Assembly (NCBI GenBank): GCA_022707725.1
Contig: JAKJAB010000174.1
Coordinates: forward strand, 269-7,169
DNA: 6,901 nt
Reading direction: 5' to 3'
Source: Chloroflexota bacterium
Lineage (GTDB): Bacteria > Chloroflexota > Anaerolineae > B4-G1 > SLSP01
This document shows, piece after piece, positions 6,005 to 6,901 of this stretch (the stretch's first letter is position 1; each line of letters starts with the position of its first letter). The notes under the pieces were generated by a model that saw only the letters and a program-made list of their open reading frames with translations, made no database searches and had not been told where the DNA came from. The position numbers and the translations under genes were made by a program.

Positions 6005-6901
6005 TAGTAGGTGCGCAACACCAGTGGTAGATAAATGGTGGGGTTCGGACGTCCGAGAGTTTCCACGTCGGTGAAGGGCATGCCGTGATTGAGCGCCAGC
6101 GCGACGTTGCCGGTGTGATCCACCGCCTGCGCGAAGTAGCTGATGCGTCCTGTAATCGGTGCGACCCGCCCCACGGCGCGCCCCACCCCGTTGGAGTTGG
6201 GCTGGTAGGTGAGTTCAGCCTTGCGCCAGGTCGTTTCGTCGTCCAACTGGTACAACATCACCACGCGCGCGATGCCGGCCGTGGGGTCGCCGGCTTCAGC
6301 AGTATCCTCAAGCCAGACGACAAAGTCCAGTCCATCGGTGGAACTGATCGCTGTGACGGCCCAGATGCTCGGCGCAATGAAGTCAGTAGCATCGAAGGGC
6401 GCGTGATAGACCTCGAACTGCAAACCGGTGTAGCGGCGCAGCATCCCCGTCGTCGGCGTGGTGAGCGTCGTCGCCATGAACTGCGCGGGGATGACGACCA
6501 GCCGCTCGCGCAACTCGCCTTCCAACGACAGGAAACGGTTGAGCGCGGCGGGCTGCGCCGGATACCAACCGCTGTTCGGGAAGGGCGGCTCTTCGGTCAG
6601 GAAGACGGCGTCGGTGACGATGCGCGAGATAACCGGATCGAAGTCTACCTCTTCGGTGAACGTCCCGCCGAGCATCAACACGCCGTGCGCGATGGTGTCT
6701 TCGACGTGGGCGGCGGCATCCGCGCGCGGCTGGATCGGACGCCCACCCGCGACCAACACGTCATCGCTGCCGTTGACGGTGTAGTACGCGCCCCACGGTT
6801 CCTGCGTATGCGCGATATAGTCGAACGTCAGCGCGTGAGCTGTGGTGACGACGGCGCTGGAAGCCAGCGAGGCAGCCTGTGGCACGAGCGCCTGCGCCGC
6901 A
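6004..6901 (-). CDS. C-terminal part of a large secreted/cell-surface protein, 5' partial
   Basis: The reading frame runs off the right edge without a clear start. The GTG at 6885 is internal to an open frame and has no special context, so about 298 C-terminal residues are visible. Counting from that GTG, residues 20-165 form a beta-rich segment (YIAHTQEPWG, PVISRIVTD, RFLSLEGELRERLVV). Residues 168-275 look like an Ig/FnIII-type domain with IARVVMLYQLD and a typical YFAQAVDHTGNVAL strand. A short linker rich in G, P and N then leads to the tail IYLPLVLRTY (284-293). Such layouts occur at the end of Chloroflexota exoproteins, including gingipain-like (C25) peptidases, but no catalytic domain is in view, so the enzyme class cannot be given. 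It is likely exported and ends 73 bp before the membrane-protein gene, on the same strand. Confidence 0.75.
   Translation of the reverse strand, partial: AAQALVPQAASLASSAVVTTAHALTFDYIAHTQEPWGAYYTVNGSDDVLVAGGRPIQPRADAAAHVEDTIAHGVLMLGGTFTEEVDFDPVISRIVTDAVFLTEEPPFPNSGWYPAQPAALNRFLSLEGELRERLVVIPAQFMATTLTTPTTGMLRRYTGLQFEVYHAPFDATDFIAPSIWAVTAISSTDGLDFVVWLEDTAEAGDPTAGIARVVMLYQLDDETTWRKAELTYQPNSNGVGRAVGRVAPITGRISYFAQAVDHTGNVALALNHGMPFTDVETLGRPNPTIYLPLVLRTY

Noticed and set aside
6883..6885. GTG 6885 as the start of the exoprotein
   Set aside because: The frame continues upstream to the edge, no signal peptide follows the GTG, and the visible part looks like the C-terminal region of a longer protein.

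Overview
The window looks like a stretch of a Chloroflexota chromosome (Anaerolineae/Chloroflexia-like). This is inferred from two traits: a very large BTAD-type regulator built as winged helix + BTAD + STAND ATPase + TPR array, an architecture common in that phylum, and a secreted protein ending in the tail IYLPLVLRTY, a C-terminal signature I recall from many Chloroflexota exoproteins. Sampled 60-base lines range from about 52 to 72 % G+C. No rRNA, tRNA, CRISPR array or insertion sequence was seen.

Layout. From 1 to 886 (+) lies an alpha/beta-hydrolase-fold protein, cut at its 5' side by the window edge, whose catalytic serine, histidine and oxyanion-hole motif all appear to be replaced. 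A perfect 13-bp hairpin (892-930) separates it from everything else, which lies on the minus strand and converges on it. Read in its own direction, the minus strand carries: the C-terminal part of a large secreted protein (6901 to 6004, 5' end outside the window); a 73-bp gap with an imperfect hairpin and a degenerate 7-bp periodicity; a MgtC/SapB-DUF4010 integral membrane protein (5930 to 4674); a 73-residue KTSC-domain protein (4669 to 4448); and a 1162-residue BTAD/STAND/TPR regulator (4435 to 947).

The last three minus-strand genes are packed with gaps of 4 and 12 bp. The ribosome binding site of each downstream gene overlaps the stop codon of the gene before it, so they very likely form a translationally coupled operon ending at the hairpin. 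The combination joins a membrane protein of unknown transport or stress role, a possible nucleic-acid-binding KTSC protein and a ligand-gated DNA-binding ATPase. A common function is plausible but not shown by the sequence. The exoprotein may be a separate transcription unit.

The points most worth a second look are the apparent pseudoenzyme hydrolase, the MgtC-KTSC-BTAD operon, the exoprotein C-terminal tail, the composition shift inside the regulator gene, and the 7-bp periodic intergenic element. Most of the window is otherwise ordinary, and I see no clear evidence of a wholly new system.
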